From NCBI RefSeq assembly GCF_024267675.1, contig NZ_JALDYX010000032.1, positions 1-54,033 on the forward strand: 54,033 nt of DNA. The letters are read 5' to 3'. This document shows positions 7,729-16,003 of this stretch, piece by piece (within the stretch, counting starts at the first letter, position 1; each line of letters opens with the position of its first letter). Below the pieces are notes generated by a model. The model saw nothing but the letters and a program-made list of their open reading frames with translations. It was not told the DNA's origin and did not search any database. Both the position numbers and the translations under genes were made by a program. The stretch is from Marinobacterium sedimentorum. GTDB taxonomy: Bacteria > Pseudomonadota > Gammaproteobacteria > Pseudomonadales > Balneatricaceae.

Positions 7729-9393
7729 ATGTATCAATATACTGAAGTAGACCAGAGACTGGTGGATGCGCGTGTGGCGCAGTTCCGTGACCAGACCCGA
7801 CGCTTCCTGGCGGGTGAACTGCCGGACGAAGAGTTTTTGCCGCTGCGACTGATGAATGGTCTCTACATTCAGCGTCAGGCTCCGATGCTGCGTGTCGCGA
7901 TTCCCTACGGTCTGCTGTCGTCCGTGCAGATGCGCAAGCTCGGGCACATCGCCCGCACGTACGACAAGAACTATGCGCATTTCACCACCCGTACCAACGT
8001 GCAGTTCAACTGGCCCAAGCTGGAAGAAGTGCCTGATATACTGGCGGAACTGGCACAGGTACAGATGCACGCCATTCAGACTTCCGGCAACTGTATCCGC
8101 AATACCACCACGGACCATTTCGCCGGCGTGAACGCCAACGAGATCGAAGATCCGCGGCCGTACTGCGAGCTGATTCGCCAGTGGTCCACGCTGCACCCGG
8201 AATTTGCCTACCTGCCGCGCAAGTTCAAGATCGCCGTGACCGGTGGTCCGCAAGACCGCGCCGCATCCCAGGTACATGATATTGGCCTGCACCTGGTACA
8301 GAACGCCGCCGGTGAAGTCGGCTTTGAAGTGCTGGTCGGTGGTGGCCTTGGCCGTACACCCATGATCGGCAAGTCGATCCGCAGCTTCCTGCCCAAGGCC
8401 GATCTGCTGTCCTACCTTGAAGCTATCCTGCGCGTGTACAACCTTAATGGTCGTCGCGACAACAAGTACAAGGCCCGTATCAAGATTTTGGTGCAGGCGC
8501 TGGGTGCTGAAGAGTTTGCCCGTCTGGTTGAGGCCGAATGGGAGCTGATCAAGGCCGAGCAGCCTGAACTCGAAATCACCGCCGAAGAATTCACCCGTGT
8601 GGAAAACTTCTTCAACACCTTCGAATATGACGCGGCGGCGGCTGAAGATGTCAGCCTGAACGCACAGCTCGAAGCCGATACGGATTTCCGTGTCTGGTAC
8701 GAGAGAAACACCGTTGTGCACAAGGTGAACGGCTACCGTGCCGTGGTCGTTTCGCTCAAGCCCATGCTGGCACCGGCGGGCGATGCCACCGATCTGCAGA
8801 TGGATGTCGTGGCTGATCTGGCCGATCAGTACTGTGGCGGCGAAATCCGCGTGACGCACACCCAGAACCTGGTGCTGGCGGATGTGAAGAATGCCGATCT
8901 GTATGCACTCTGGAAGGTTCTGGCCGAGCACAACATGGCGCGGCCGAACATCAACATGCTGAGCGACATGATCGTGTGCCCGGGTGGCGATTTCTGTGCC
9001 CTGGCCAACGCCAAGACCCTGGGGATTGCTGATCAGATCAATCAGAAGTTTGAAGATCTGGATTATCAGTACGAGCTGGGTGAGATTCGCCTCAACATGT
9101 CTGGCTGCATCAACGCCTGTGGTCACCACCACGTCGGCCATATCGGCATCCTCGGTGTCGACAAGGGCGGTGAGGACTGGTATCAGATCACCATCGGCGG
9201 TTCCGACAAGGAAGATGCGTCTCTGGGCAAGGTGCTGGGTCGCTCTGTGGAGGCTGATGAGGTTGCCGGCACGCTTGAAAAGCTGCTGCTGACCTACGTC
9301 GAATCCCGTGAGGAAGGTGAATTGTTTATCGATACGGTGCGTCGCATCGGTGTTGCCCCGTTCAAGGAGAAAGTCTATGCCCCTGCTCATTAA
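7729..9393 (+). CDS. cysI: Sulfite reductase hemoprotein (siroheme/4Fe-4S)
   Basis: 554 residues. Reduces sulfite to sulfide using siroheme coupled to a 4Fe-4S cluster. The ATG at 7729 (MYQYTEVDQ) is the start; the upstream extension has no similarity. The cluster ligands are visible as CPGGDFC (417 and 423) and CINAC (460 and 464), followed by GHHHVGHIG. The N-terminal half has the nitrite/sulfite reductase ferredoxin-like segments (TTRTNVQFNW, SGNCIRN). This is the CysI type found with a DUF934 partner in pseudomonads and relatives, without a CysJ flavoprotein next door. It overlaps the next gene by 17 bases. Confidence 0.94.
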   Translation: MYQYTEVDQRLVDARVAQFRDQTRRFLAGELPDEEFLPLRLMNGLYIQRQAPMLRVAIPYGLLSSVQMRKLGHIARTYDKNYAHFTTRTNVQFNWPKLEEVPDILAELAQVQMHAIQTSGNCIRNTTTDHFAGVNANEIEDPRPYCELIRQWSTLHPEFAYLPRKFKIAVTGGPQDRAASQVHDIGLHLVQNAAGEVGFEVLVGGGLGRTPMIGKSIRSFLPKADLLSYLEAILRVYNLNGRRDNKYKARIKILVQALGAEEFARLVEAEWELIKAEQPELEITAEEFTRVENFFNTFEYDAAAAEDVSLNAQLEADTDFRVWYERNTVVHKVNGYRAVVVSLKPMLAPAGDATDLQMDVVADLADQYCGGEIRVTHTQNLVLADVKNADLYALWKVLAEHNMARPNINMLSDMIVCPGGDFCALANAKTLGIADQINQKFEDLDYQYELGEIRLNMSGCINACGHHHVGHIGILGVDKGGEDWYQITIGGSDKEDASLGKVLGRSVEADEVAGTLEKLLLTYVESREEGELFIDTVRRIGVAPFKEKVYAPAH

Positions 9394-9868
9394 TCGCGAA
9401 GTTGTAGCCCAGGACAGCTGGCAGTTTCTGGATGTGGAAGCGACTCTGGAGCAGGTCCCCCAGGACGGTGATATCGTTGTGCCGCTGGCGCTTTATCTGG
9501 AAAACCGTGACAGCCTGAATGGCCGTGCCGGTCGTCTGGGTGTGCAGTTCAACGGTGATGACAATATAGAGCCGCTGCTGGCCGATCTGTCATCGCTGGC
9601 ACTGGTTGCCATCGAGTTCCCGGTATTCCGCGACGGTCGCGGTTTCAGCCAGGCGCGGTTGGTGCGTCGTGCCGGTTTTGCAGGTCAGCTGCGCGCCGTG
9701 GGCGATGTCACCCGTGATCGGCTGGATCATATGCAGCGCTGCGGGTTTGATGCCCTGGCCGTGCCGGAAGATCGCTTCAAGCCTGAAGTGCTGAATGCCT
9801 TCGGCGAAGTGAGCGTGCACTACCAGGCCGGTGCCGACGATCCGCGCCCGATCTACCGTCAGGGTTAA
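9377..9868 (+). CDS. DUF934 family protein, sulfite reductase accessory gene
   Basis: 163 residues from the ATG at 9377, which lies inside the end of cysI in another frame, implying tight coupling. It matches the DUF934 family as I know it: an N-terminal DIVVPLALYLENRD-like segment, then a domain with EFPVFRDGRGFSQARLVR and RCGFDALAVP. Members sit directly after cysI in many Proteobacteria and are assumed to assist sulfite reduction, perhaps in electron delivery. That role is inferred from context. A good intrinsic terminator follows. Confidence 0.88.
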   Translation: MPLLINREVVAQDSWQFLDVEATLEQVPQDGDIVVPLALYLENRDSLNGRAGRLGVQFNGDDNIEPLLADLSSLALVAIEFPVFRDGRGFSQARLVRRAGFAGQLRAVGDVTRDRLDHMQRCGFDALAVPEDRFKPEVLNAFGEVSVHYQAGADDPRPIYRQG

Positions 9869-9907
9869 GTGGGGCCGCTAGCCCAGGGTTAGACATCTTG
9901 TCGCCAG

Positions 9908-9963
9908 AACGGCTGTTGCCGTGCTCGTCGGGCATACGGCGGCACGGCTGACAGCCGTTTTTT
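9908..9963 (+). terminator. Intrinsic terminator after cysI-DUF934
   Basis: A long stem with left arm AACGGCTGTTGCCGTGC and right arm GCACGGCTGACAGCCGTT, interrupted by a small bulge, runs directly into TTTTTT. It separates the cysI unit from cysH. Confidence 0.85.
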
Positions 9964-9979
9964 ATAGAGGATACTTTGC

Positions 9980-10699
9980 ATGAGTGAGCAGTTGAGCGCC
10001 GAGCTGAATGCCCGGGTTGAGCATGTAGCAGGCCTGTTGAAGCAGGCGGCTGACGACTATAGCGCCGGCATCGTCTTTGCCAACAGCCTTGGCGCCGAAG
10101 ACATGGTGCTAACCGATCTGATCAGCAGGCACGCCCCAGGTATCGGCATTTTCGTGCTCGATACCGGGCGTCTGCCGGAGGAAACCCTGAAGCTGCTGGC
10201 TGATGCCAAAGCCCGCTATTCGCAGGTGAGCTTCAAAGTGTATTACCCGGAAGCCGCTGATGTGGAGGCCTTTGTCGCTGATCATGGCATCAATGCCTTC
10301 TATGAGTCACAGGACCTGCGCAAGGGCTGCTGCTTCGTGCGCAAGATCAAGCCGCTCAAGCGTGCGCTGTCCGGTCAGAAAGCCTGGATAACCGGGCTGC
10401 GTCGTGAACAGTCGGTTACCCGCGATGAAATCGCCTTCAGCGAGTGGGATAAGGGCAACGGCCTGCAGAAGCTGAACCCGCTGGCCGACTGGAGCGAGAA
10501 GGATGTCTGGGCCTATATTCGTGCGCTGGATGTGCCCTACAACGCGCTGCACGATCAGCACTATCCGAGCATCGGCTGTGCGCCCTGTACCCGTGCCATT
10601 TCCGTGGGTGAGGATGTGCGTTCAGGCCGCTGGTGGTGGGAAAATCCGGACAACCGCGAGTGCGGTCTGCACCCGGCGACACCGCTGAAATTCAAGTAA
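9980..10699 (+). CDS. cysH: Adenylyl-sulfate (APS) reductase, 4Fe-4S type
   Basis: 239 residues. Reduces APS to sulfite with thioredoxin. The four cluster cysteines of the assimilatory APS reductase class are present: the pair C117-C118 in KGCCFVRK and C200/C203 in GCAPC. The catalytic cysteine sits in ECGLH near the end (C228). The PP-loop region lies at the start (VFANSLGAEDMVL). PAPS-specific CysH proteins lack the CC/CxxC set, so this enzyme should act on APS and make an APS kinase unnecessary. That fits the decayed kinase domain on CysN. It has its own terminator at 10720. Confidence 0.95.
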   Translation: MSEQLSAELNARVEHVAGLLKQAADDYSAGIVFANSLGAEDMVLTDLISRHAPGIGIFVLDTGRLPEETLKLLADAKARYSQVSFKVYYPEAADVEAFVADHGINAFYESQDLRKGCCFVRKIKPLKRALSGQKAWITGLRREQSVTRDEIAFSEWDKGNGLQKLNPLADWSEKDVWAYIRALDVPYNALHDQHYPSIGCAPCTRAISVGEDVRSGRWWWENPDNRECGLHPATPLKFK

Positions 10700-10719
10700 G
10701 GTCGGATATTGTGCTCAGG

Positions 10720-10753
10720 CGCCGCTGCGGATTACCGCCGCGGCGTTTTTGTT
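10720..10753 (+). terminator. Intrinsic terminator after cysH
   Basis: Stem CGCCGCTGCGG / CCGCCGCGGCG with loop ATTA and one mismatch, followed by TTTTTGTTT. It is 20 bases past the cysH stop. A second weaker hairpin (GCATTC...GAATGC, 10757-10780) with CTGTTTTT follows at once. Confidence 0.8.
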
Positions 10754-10780
10754 TCTGCATTCGGGAATATGGCTGAATGC

Positions 10781-11016
10781 CTGTTTTTGGTGCGCCAGCC
10801 TGCCCTTTAATGGGGCGCTAGAGCTGCAGTGGTGCGCGGCTCGCTGCTGAATCGGCTTGAATCACAGGCTGTTTGCCCAATAGGCCCCAAATTGCCACTG
10901 TGACGCGTTTTCACGTCTTGGCAACGATCTTGCTACAGGCGTATGAGTGCGTGCGCCGAGAGCGCGGCGAATTGAGATACACTACAGATTGTCATCAGGC
11001 AGCAGGAGTTCGGATC
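10781..11016. other. Intergenic region before cysG
   Basis: Together with the preceding terminators this forms a 317-base gene-free stretch. It must hold the cysG promoter. A ribosome site (AGGAG at about 11004-11008) precedes the GTG start. I see no other structure here; the in-frame upstream extension of cysG from 10873 has no family similarity. Confidence 0.5.
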
Positions 11017-12468
11017 GTGGAGTACCTTCCTCTTTTTTTCCGTCTAAAGGACCAGCCGGTGTTGCTGGTGGGCGGTGGGCAGATTGCCATGCGCAAGGCC
11101 AAGCTGCTGTTGCGTGCCGGTGCCCGTTTGACGGTGGTGGCACGGGAAATCTGTACGCAGCTGGCCGAAATGGTCGAGGTGCAGGGCGGTCAGCAGGTGA
11201 TTGGCGAATATCATGCCGCTCTGCTGGATGGCTGTGTTCTGGTGGTGGCAGCGACGGATGACGAGGGGCTGCACCAGCGTATTCACTACGATGCGGTTCA
11301 GCGCCGCTTGCCGATTAACGTGGTGGACTGCCCGGCGCTCTGTACCTTCGTCTTTCCAGCCATCGTTGATCGTTCGCCCATCGTTATTGGCATTTCATCC
11401 GGCGGCGCTTCGCCGGTGCTGGCGCGCATGTTGCGGGCCCGGCTCGAGACCCTTATTCCCAATGGCTATAGCCAGCTCGGGGCCCTGGCCGGGCGTTTCC
11501 GCGATCAGGTCAAGGCACGCTTTGGCGGTGTCAATCAGCGCCGCAAATTCTGGGAGTCCGTGTTGCAGGGGCAGGTTGCCGAGCAGGCTTTCGCCGGACG
11601 CATGCAGGCGGCGGAAAAGCTGCTGCAATCCAAACTCGATGAAGGTGATCCCGAACACCAGGTGGGCGAGGTCTATCTGGTGGGGGCCGGCCCTGGCGAC
11701 CCTGAGCTGCTGACTTTCAAGGCGCTGCGCCTGATGCAGCAGGCCGATGTGGTGCTCTACGATGCACTGGTTTCAGAGGCCGTGCTGGATCTGTGCCGGC
11801 GTGATGCGGATATGGTGTATGTCGGCAAGCAGCGGGACAATCACGCCGTGCCGCAGGAGGGCATCAACGAGCTGCTGGTGAAGTACGCCCTGGAGGGCAA
11901 GCGCGTATGCCGCCTTAAGGGCGGTGATCCGTTTATTTTCGGCCGTGGGGCCGAGGAGCTGCAGTCGCTCAAACCCCACGGTATCCCGTTTCAGGTGGTG
12001 CCGGGAATTACCGCCGCCAGTGCCTGTGCCACCTACGCGGGCATACCGCTGACGCACCGGGAGCATGCGCAGTCGGTGAAGTTTGTCACCGGACAGCTTA
12101 AAAACCGCACCACGGACCTCAATTTTTCAGAACTGGTGCACCCCAATCAGACCATCGTGTTTTACATGGGGCTGCATACGCTGCCTGAGCTGAGCGCCAA
12201 GCTGGTGGCCCACGGCAAGCCCGGTAGTACGCCGGTTGCCATCATTTCAAAAGGCACTTCTGCTGATCAGAAGGTACTCACCGGCACCCTGGATAGCATC
12301 GCCGAACTGCAGCGCAAGGCGAAGCTTGCGGCACCTGCGCTGGTGATTGTGGGCGAGGTGGTGAAAATGCATGAAAGCCTGTCCTGGTTCGGTGACGAAC
12401 TGGTGGAAGGGCGCAACCACACCCTGATGAAGGTACACCACGGCGTCGACGAGAGTCCGCAGAGCTAA
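11017..12468 (+). CDS. cysG: Multifunctional siroheme synthase
   Basis: 483 residues from a GTG start (VEYLPLFFRL), chosen because CysG proteins begin with this YLPLF segment and AGGAG lies 8 bases upstream. Makes siroheme, the cofactor of CysI. The N-terminal precorrin-2 dehydrogenase/ferrochelatase domain has VLLVGGGQIAMRKA at 15-28 and SSGGASPVLARMLR near 130. The C-terminal uroporphyrinogen-III methyltransferase domain starts near 217 (VYLVGAGPGDPELL) and contains GGDPFIFGRGAEE and VPGITAASA. Closely linked to cysI and cysH, so the whole sulfite-reduction route is in this block. Confidence 0.95.
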   Translation: MEYLPLFFRLKDQPVLLVGGGQIAMRKAKLLLRAGARLTVVAREICTQLAEMVEVQGGQQVIGEYHAALLDGCVLVVAATDDEGLHQRIHYDAVQRRLPINVVDCPALCTFVFPAIVDRSPIVIGISSGGASPVLARMLRARLETLIPNGYSQLGALAGRFRDQVKARFGGVNQRRKFWESVLQGQVAEQAFAGRMQAAEKLLQSKLDEGDPEHQVGEVYLVGAGPGDPELLTFKALRLMQQADVVLYDALVSEAVLDLCRRDADMVYVGKQRDNHAVPQEGINELLVKYALEGKRVCRLKGGDPFIFGRGAEELQSLKPHGIPFQVVPGITAASACATYAGIPLTHREHAQSVKFVTGQLKNRTTDLNFSELVHPNQTIVFYMGLHTLPELSAKLVAHGKPGSTPVAIISKGTSADQKVLTGTLDSIAELQRKAKLAAPALVIVGEVVKMHESLSWFGDELVEGRNHTLMKVHHGVDESPQS

Positions 12469-12481
12469 GTCTGGCCGTACT

Positions 12482-12729
12482 CTAGCAGCCTGTCGGACTT
12501 AACACTGATCTACTGCGGGAAAGCCGACTCTTTTCGGTAAAGAGGGGTCATTTTTGTTTACTCTTTATAGAGCCACTATGCACAAGCTACATCCCTGTAG
12601 CTTGCCCTGCGGGCAGCTAGCGCTGTGTAAATCGGCTATCCTGCCGATTTTTCGCCTCAAAAGAGCTCAAAAACTGCCTCAAAACGGACTTTCCCTCGCT
12701 ACGACCGGCCAAGCCCGACAGGCTGCTAG
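12482..12729. repeat. MITE-like element, family A copy 1
   Basis: A 248-base non-coding element bounded by inverted ends: CTAGCAGCCTGTCGG on the left and CCGACAGGCTGCTAG on the right. It is the reverse-complement orientation of copy 2 (49285-49527): for example ACTGATCTACTGCGG at its left end matches the complement of the right end of copy 2. It also has internal palindromes such as ATCGGCTATCCTGCCGAT. It encodes no credible protein. Insertion lies between cysG and the TDT transporter. Confidence 0.85.
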
Positions 12730-12887
12730 TGTACTGGTGCACTCTTGATGGTGCTTTAGAACGCGCTCATTTTTTCGCCAGTCAAGGCGTGAGGCGGAGT
12801 CATAGTGGGGCTACGGCGACAACGAACAACGCAGGATGGCGGAAAAAGGGGCCGTTATAATCTTCATATAGCGTGCAACAGTACACT
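12728..12887. repeat. MITE-like element, family B (single copy here)
   Basis: A 160-base element directly abutting family A copy 1. Its ends are AGTGTACTGGTGCAC and GTGCAACAGTACACT, a 15-base terminal inverted repeat with one mismatch. Inside, TTTTTTCGCCA near 12770 pairs with TGGCGGAAAAA near 12836, so the RNA would fold into a long hairpin. No ORF. The inner part resembles dispersed intergenic repeats I recall from Pseudomonas-like genomes, but only one copy is present here. Confidence 0.7.
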
Positions 12888-12894
12888 AGGGCTG

Positions 12895-13875
12895 TCAGTC
12901 GGTACCGGTGGGCTGGGCCGCGGTTGCACGAATGCTGGTGGCGTACTGCAGTAGCAGGCGCCCTGACACATAGAGCACCATCAGGCTGGCAAGGCCCAGT
13001 TGTGCTTTTGCCAGCGCGTCTATCTGACCCACCACATCTGCAGGGGCCCCCAGTGTCTGCAGCACATGGGTCAGCTCCAGCATTGCCAGTGCGCTGACCA
13101 CGACCGGAAACGCAAAGGCGGCGTGGGAGGCGCTGAACGGCAGTCGCACAAGCTGAAAAAATGCCATGTATATGATCAGCGTCATCAGCTGGGCCACAGT
13201 ACCCAGCACGGCAATCAGCAGAATGGACGGTTCATCGATAATGCTGATATAGCCTGCCAGGCAGAGGTTGGCAGGTGCCGCCAGGATGGCGAGGATGGGG
13301 CGGGCCGCCCGCGGCAGGCGCTTGGCGAAAATCAGCCGGTATAGCATTAATGGCAGTAGCAGACTGTAGCTGATCAGGCCAAACCACATCAGATTACGGG
13401 CCAGTTCGACGGCTTCAGGCGGGCAGGTCAGGGCCGCGCTGACGATGCCGACGGGCGGTACAAACCAGCTTGGTGCCATATGGTGCAGTTCGAATTTGCG
13501 AATGCGGTGCAGTGCGAAAAGCAGCAGAAAGGTTAGGTGCAATGCTACGGCCAGCAACCAGATGCCGCCGGCAAATGTCGGCACCAGGGGGTGCAGCGCA
13601 TCGCTGATGACCATGGTGGCCATGCTGAAGGTGGGTACCACGCCGCCAACGACCGGATGGGCCAGGTCGCGCCACAGCAAGAGCGGATTGAGCACAAACT
13701 TGCACAGAATGGCCAGCAGCAGGACGCTCGCCAGCAGGGCTCCCGTCAGTTGGGCCTGCCCCTGATGCGGGTTGTACAGTTCCCAGCAGGCGCCGAGTGC
13801 GGCAATCGCCAGGGCGAGTCCGGCCAAGGGGGTCGGCACCTGGCGGGTGGCGATTCTGAAGGCATTAAACATCAA
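12895..13875 (-). CDS. TDT (TehA/SLAC1-like) family transporter
   Basis: 326 residues with about ten membrane helices and few polar stretches. The pattern PTPLAGLALAIAALG near the start, then VVGGVVPTFSMATMV and HHMAPSWFVPPVGIV, fits the tellurite-resistance/dicarboxylate transporter (TDT) family, which includes TehA, the malic acid permease Mae1, the sulfite exporter Ssu1 and SLAC1 channels. Substrate cannot be read from sequence. Being near sulfate assimilation genes, sulfite export is a possibility but unproven. It faces the other way from cysG and from the next gene. The start could be either of two adjacent ATGs. Confidence 0.85.
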   Translation of the reverse strand: MMFNAFRIATRQVPTPLAGLALAIAALGACWELYNPHQGQAQLTGALLASVLLLAILCKFVLNPLLLWRDLAHPVVGGVVPTFSMATMVISDALHPLVPTFAGGIWLLAVALHLTFLLLFALHRIRKFELHHMAPSWFVPPVGIVSAALTCPPEAVELARNLMWFGLISYSLLLPLMLYRLIFAKRLPRAARPILAILAAPANLCLAGYISIIDEPSILLIAVLGTVAQLMTLIIYMAFFQLVRLPFSASHAAFAFPVVVSALAMLELTHVLQTLGAPADVVGQIDALAKAQLGLASLMVLYVSGRLLLQYATSIRATAAQPTGTD

Positions 13876-14193
13876 TCGGATCTCAACAAAGCGGGCGAAA
13901 AGAGCAATAGATGCTAATGACTTGCTGCTTTAAATAGCATCTAGACGTATTGTACGGTTTGTTAAGCAGAATTGAATGCTCTGGCGAAAACCATTAGGCA
14001 ACTGTGGCTATTTTCCTGCCGTTATGTGATGCCTGGCGACAGGCGCCTGTGGGGAAGGAAAGCCCTGTCGGGGGATAAGTTGTAGCGCAATCTTACCCGC
14101 AGGCTGTTAAGCTGAATCGGGGAATTCCCGTGCATAATCGCGGGGTACTTAAAAAGGTGTAGAATGCCGCCGTCAAGGATCACATAGCAAAGA
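13876..14193. promoter_or_regulatory. Divergent spacer between TDT transporter and HTH-REC gene
   Basis: 318 bases without a gene. A TAGAAT about 30 bases before the HTH-REC start is a plausible -10 box. A short dyad GGCGACAGGCGCC lies near 14033. I see no other clear feature. Confidence 0.4.
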
Positions 14194-14820
14194 ATGCCCA
14201 TGAAATTCAAACCGGATGATATTTGTACCAGTCGCAAGGCGGCTGAAATGTTGGGCGTATCTGCGCGCACGGTGCAGCTGTGGGCGGATGCCGAAGTTAT
14301 TGAAAGCTGGAAAACGCCCGGCGGGCACCGTCGTTTCAGTCTGCTGCAGGTGGAAAAGCTGGTGCGCGAGCTGCAGGACGGCAAGGGGCCGATTTTGTCT
14401 GAGGCGCAGGCTGGGGCGGACGCATCCAGCACGGCTCCGGTGCGGGTGCTGGTGATCGATGATGAAAAGGTGCTGTTGCGACTCTATGAGCTGACGCTGA
14501 AAAGCTGGCAGCTGCCGCTGGAGCTGCATCTGTCGGACAATGGCTATAGTGGCTTGCTGAGTGTGGGGCAGGTTGAACCGCAACTGCTGGTGCTTGATCT
14601 GAATCTGCCGAATATTGATGGTTTCAGTATCATTGCTGCGCTCAAGCACAGCGGATTGCTGGAGCGCATGGAGCTGATGGTTATTTCTGCACTGGAACCT
14701 GATGAGGTGCTTGCGCGCATGCCAGTCGGGGTCGACTGCCAGGTGCTGCCAAAACCCATACCGTTTGAAGAAATAAAGCGGCGTGTTGAACAGATACTTG
14801 AACGCCAGCGCAGCCGTTAG
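14194..14820 (+). CDS. Response regulator with N-terminal excisionase/MerR-type HTH and C-terminal receiver domain
   Basis: 208 residues. Residues 9-58 form a winged helix-turn-helix of the excisionase/MerR type (TSRKAAEMLGVSARTVQLW, then TPGGHRRF). Residues ~83-203 form a receiver domain with acidic pair D89/D90, phosphoacceptor D135 in LLVLDLNLPN, and conserved K187 in LPKPIPF. DNA-binding first and receiver last is the reverse of the usual order. A kinase-like gene follows after a terminator and 303 bases, which suggests but does not prove a functional pair. Targets are unknown. Confidence 0.9.
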   Translation: MPMKFKPDDICTSRKAAEMLGVSARTVQLWADAEVIESWKTPGGHRRFSLLQVEKLVRELQDGKGPILSEAQAGADASSTAPVRVLVIDDEKVLLRLYELTLKSWQLPLELHLSDNGYSGLLSVGQVEPQLLVLDLNLPNIDGFSIIAALKHSGLLERMELMVISALEPDEVLARMPVGVDCQVLPKPIPFEEIKRRVEQILERQRSR

Positions 14821-14825
14821 TCTCA

Positions 14826-14855
14826 GGCTCAATCGTCTGATTGAGCCACTTTTTT
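14826..14855 (+). terminator. Intrinsic terminator after HTH-REC gene
   Basis: Perfect 9-base stem GGCTCAATC / GATTGAGCC with loop GTCT, followed by AC and TTTTTT. It starts 6 bases past the stop codon. Confidence 0.92.
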
Positions 14856-15123
14856 CGTCCTGCCTGAATAGTCTTTGCCCGCTAAAGCAGGCGCTGGATC
14901 CTGTCAGCTTTGCCCCGGCGGGTCGTCTGTGATACCTCTGCTTCTGTTCTGTGTACCCCCCTGTTCCAGTACCCCGGTTTTTTTTGTGTAAGTGTAAAGT
15001 TGGTCTGGACGCGCATGGCCTGCTTTTGTGGATGACTTTGTGTATAAGGGTCAGGTTATTGAACGACAAATTCGGAAAATATAGTAATATGCTAATATTC
15101 TGATTTTTCCGGATTCATGCGTC
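14856..15123 (+). promoter_or_regulatory. Spacer with candidate promoter for the kinase-like gene
   Basis: Non-coding. TTGAAC at 15059-15064 followed by TATAGT about 15 bases on (or TAGTAA at 17) is a possible sigma-70 promoter. An eight-T run occurs near 14980 without a convincing stem. Confidence 0.4.
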
Positions 15124-15987
15124 ATGCGATTGAACTTTTTCCAGCGCCTGCTCGATCAGCTCCACAGCAGGGTCGCCATCATTAATCAGGCCGGTACCCT
15201 GTTGCTGGTAAGCGAACTGGCTGAACGTCAGTTTGCCCTCACGGCCGGTCTGCAGGTTGACGTACTGCACCGTGAGGGTGACCGCGTCCTGATACGCCAA
15301 CCGATTACCCAGCAACTTCATTCAGCTCAGGCCATTCGCTGGCTCAAGCTGGAGTTCCTGCTATTTCAGCATCAGCCCGATGCGGCCCTGGATGTGCAAG
15401 CGACAGCGCTGCCCGATTCCCAGCGGGGGTTGATCGAGTTCTGTTCCAGCCCGGCCGTGCAGGCGTGTCTTGAACCACAGCAGCTAAAACAGTTGCAGCG
15501 ACTGCTGCAACAGGACGTCGAGCCTGACGAGTCTGAGGTGCTGGCGGCGGATCTCAAGGGCTCTGCGGTGGATCCATTGGTTCTGATTGAGCGGGCGTTC
15601 GGCCCGGCTCTGGAAGGCGTTGATGAGTTCTTTGTGCAGGCACCCAGCGCACTTGGAACCATCTGCGGCGAGACTGAGTTGCTGGCGTCGGCTTTGCGTT
15701 CACTGGTGGTGGAGTTGGTCAGTCAGCATCGTAGCAGTCGCCTGCTGGCGCGTTTGCATCAGATCGAAAGCGAACTGCTGATTACCGTGCAGGATATTGG
15801 CGATCTGCAGTTGCCACGCATGACTCGACTGAGCGCCGATACAGTCTGGCGCGCGCCTGTCATGCACAGTCCGGATGCCTGTGCCGTGATTGAGCGTCAT
15901 GGTGGTCACCTGCGCATGCGCGGGGATATGGCCCAGGGGCGTGTCACCTTCAGTTTGCCCATTGCGGTGAAAAACGTATTTGACTGA
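15124..15987 (+). CDS. Degenerate histidine kinase-like protein
   Basis: 287 residues, not assigned to a named family. The N-terminal ~90 residues could be a small PAS-like sensor (RVAIINQAGTLLLVS). From about 148 to 282 the layout follows a histidine kinase ATPase domain: DPLVLIERAFGPALEG, then ETELLASALRSLVVELVS where the N-box should be, QDIGD in place of DxGxG, and ERHGGHLRMRGDMAQGRVTF where kinases have HGG...G.G..F. The N-box asparagine is absent and I see no phosphoacceptor histidine box. It may be a pseudokinase or a non-kinase GHKL protein, perhaps acting on the HTH-REC regulator upstream. Confidence 0.75.
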   Translation: MRLNFFQRLLDQLHSRVAIINQAGTLLLVSELAERQFALTAGLQVDVLHREGDRVLIRQPITQQLHSAQAIRWLKLEFLLFQHQPDAALDVQATALPDSQRGLIEFCSSPAVQACLEPQQLKQLQRLLQQDVEPDESEVLAADLKGSAVDPLVLIERAFGPALEGVDEFFVQAPSALGTICGETELLASALRSLVVELVSQHRSSRLLARLHQIESELLITVQDIGDLQLPRMTRLSADTVWRAPVMHSPDACAVIERHGGHLRMRGDMAQGRVTFSLPIAVKNVFD

Positions 15988-16003
15988 CCCTTTTGCGTGG
16001 ACT

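Noticed and set aside
7612..9390. 592-residue open frame on the minus strand
   Set aside because: Exactly antisense to cysI, whose siroheme/4Fe-4S ligands are intact.
12554..12748. Short ORF within family A copy 1
   Set aside because: Lies entirely in palindromic repeat sequence, has no ribosome site and is not kept in the other copies.
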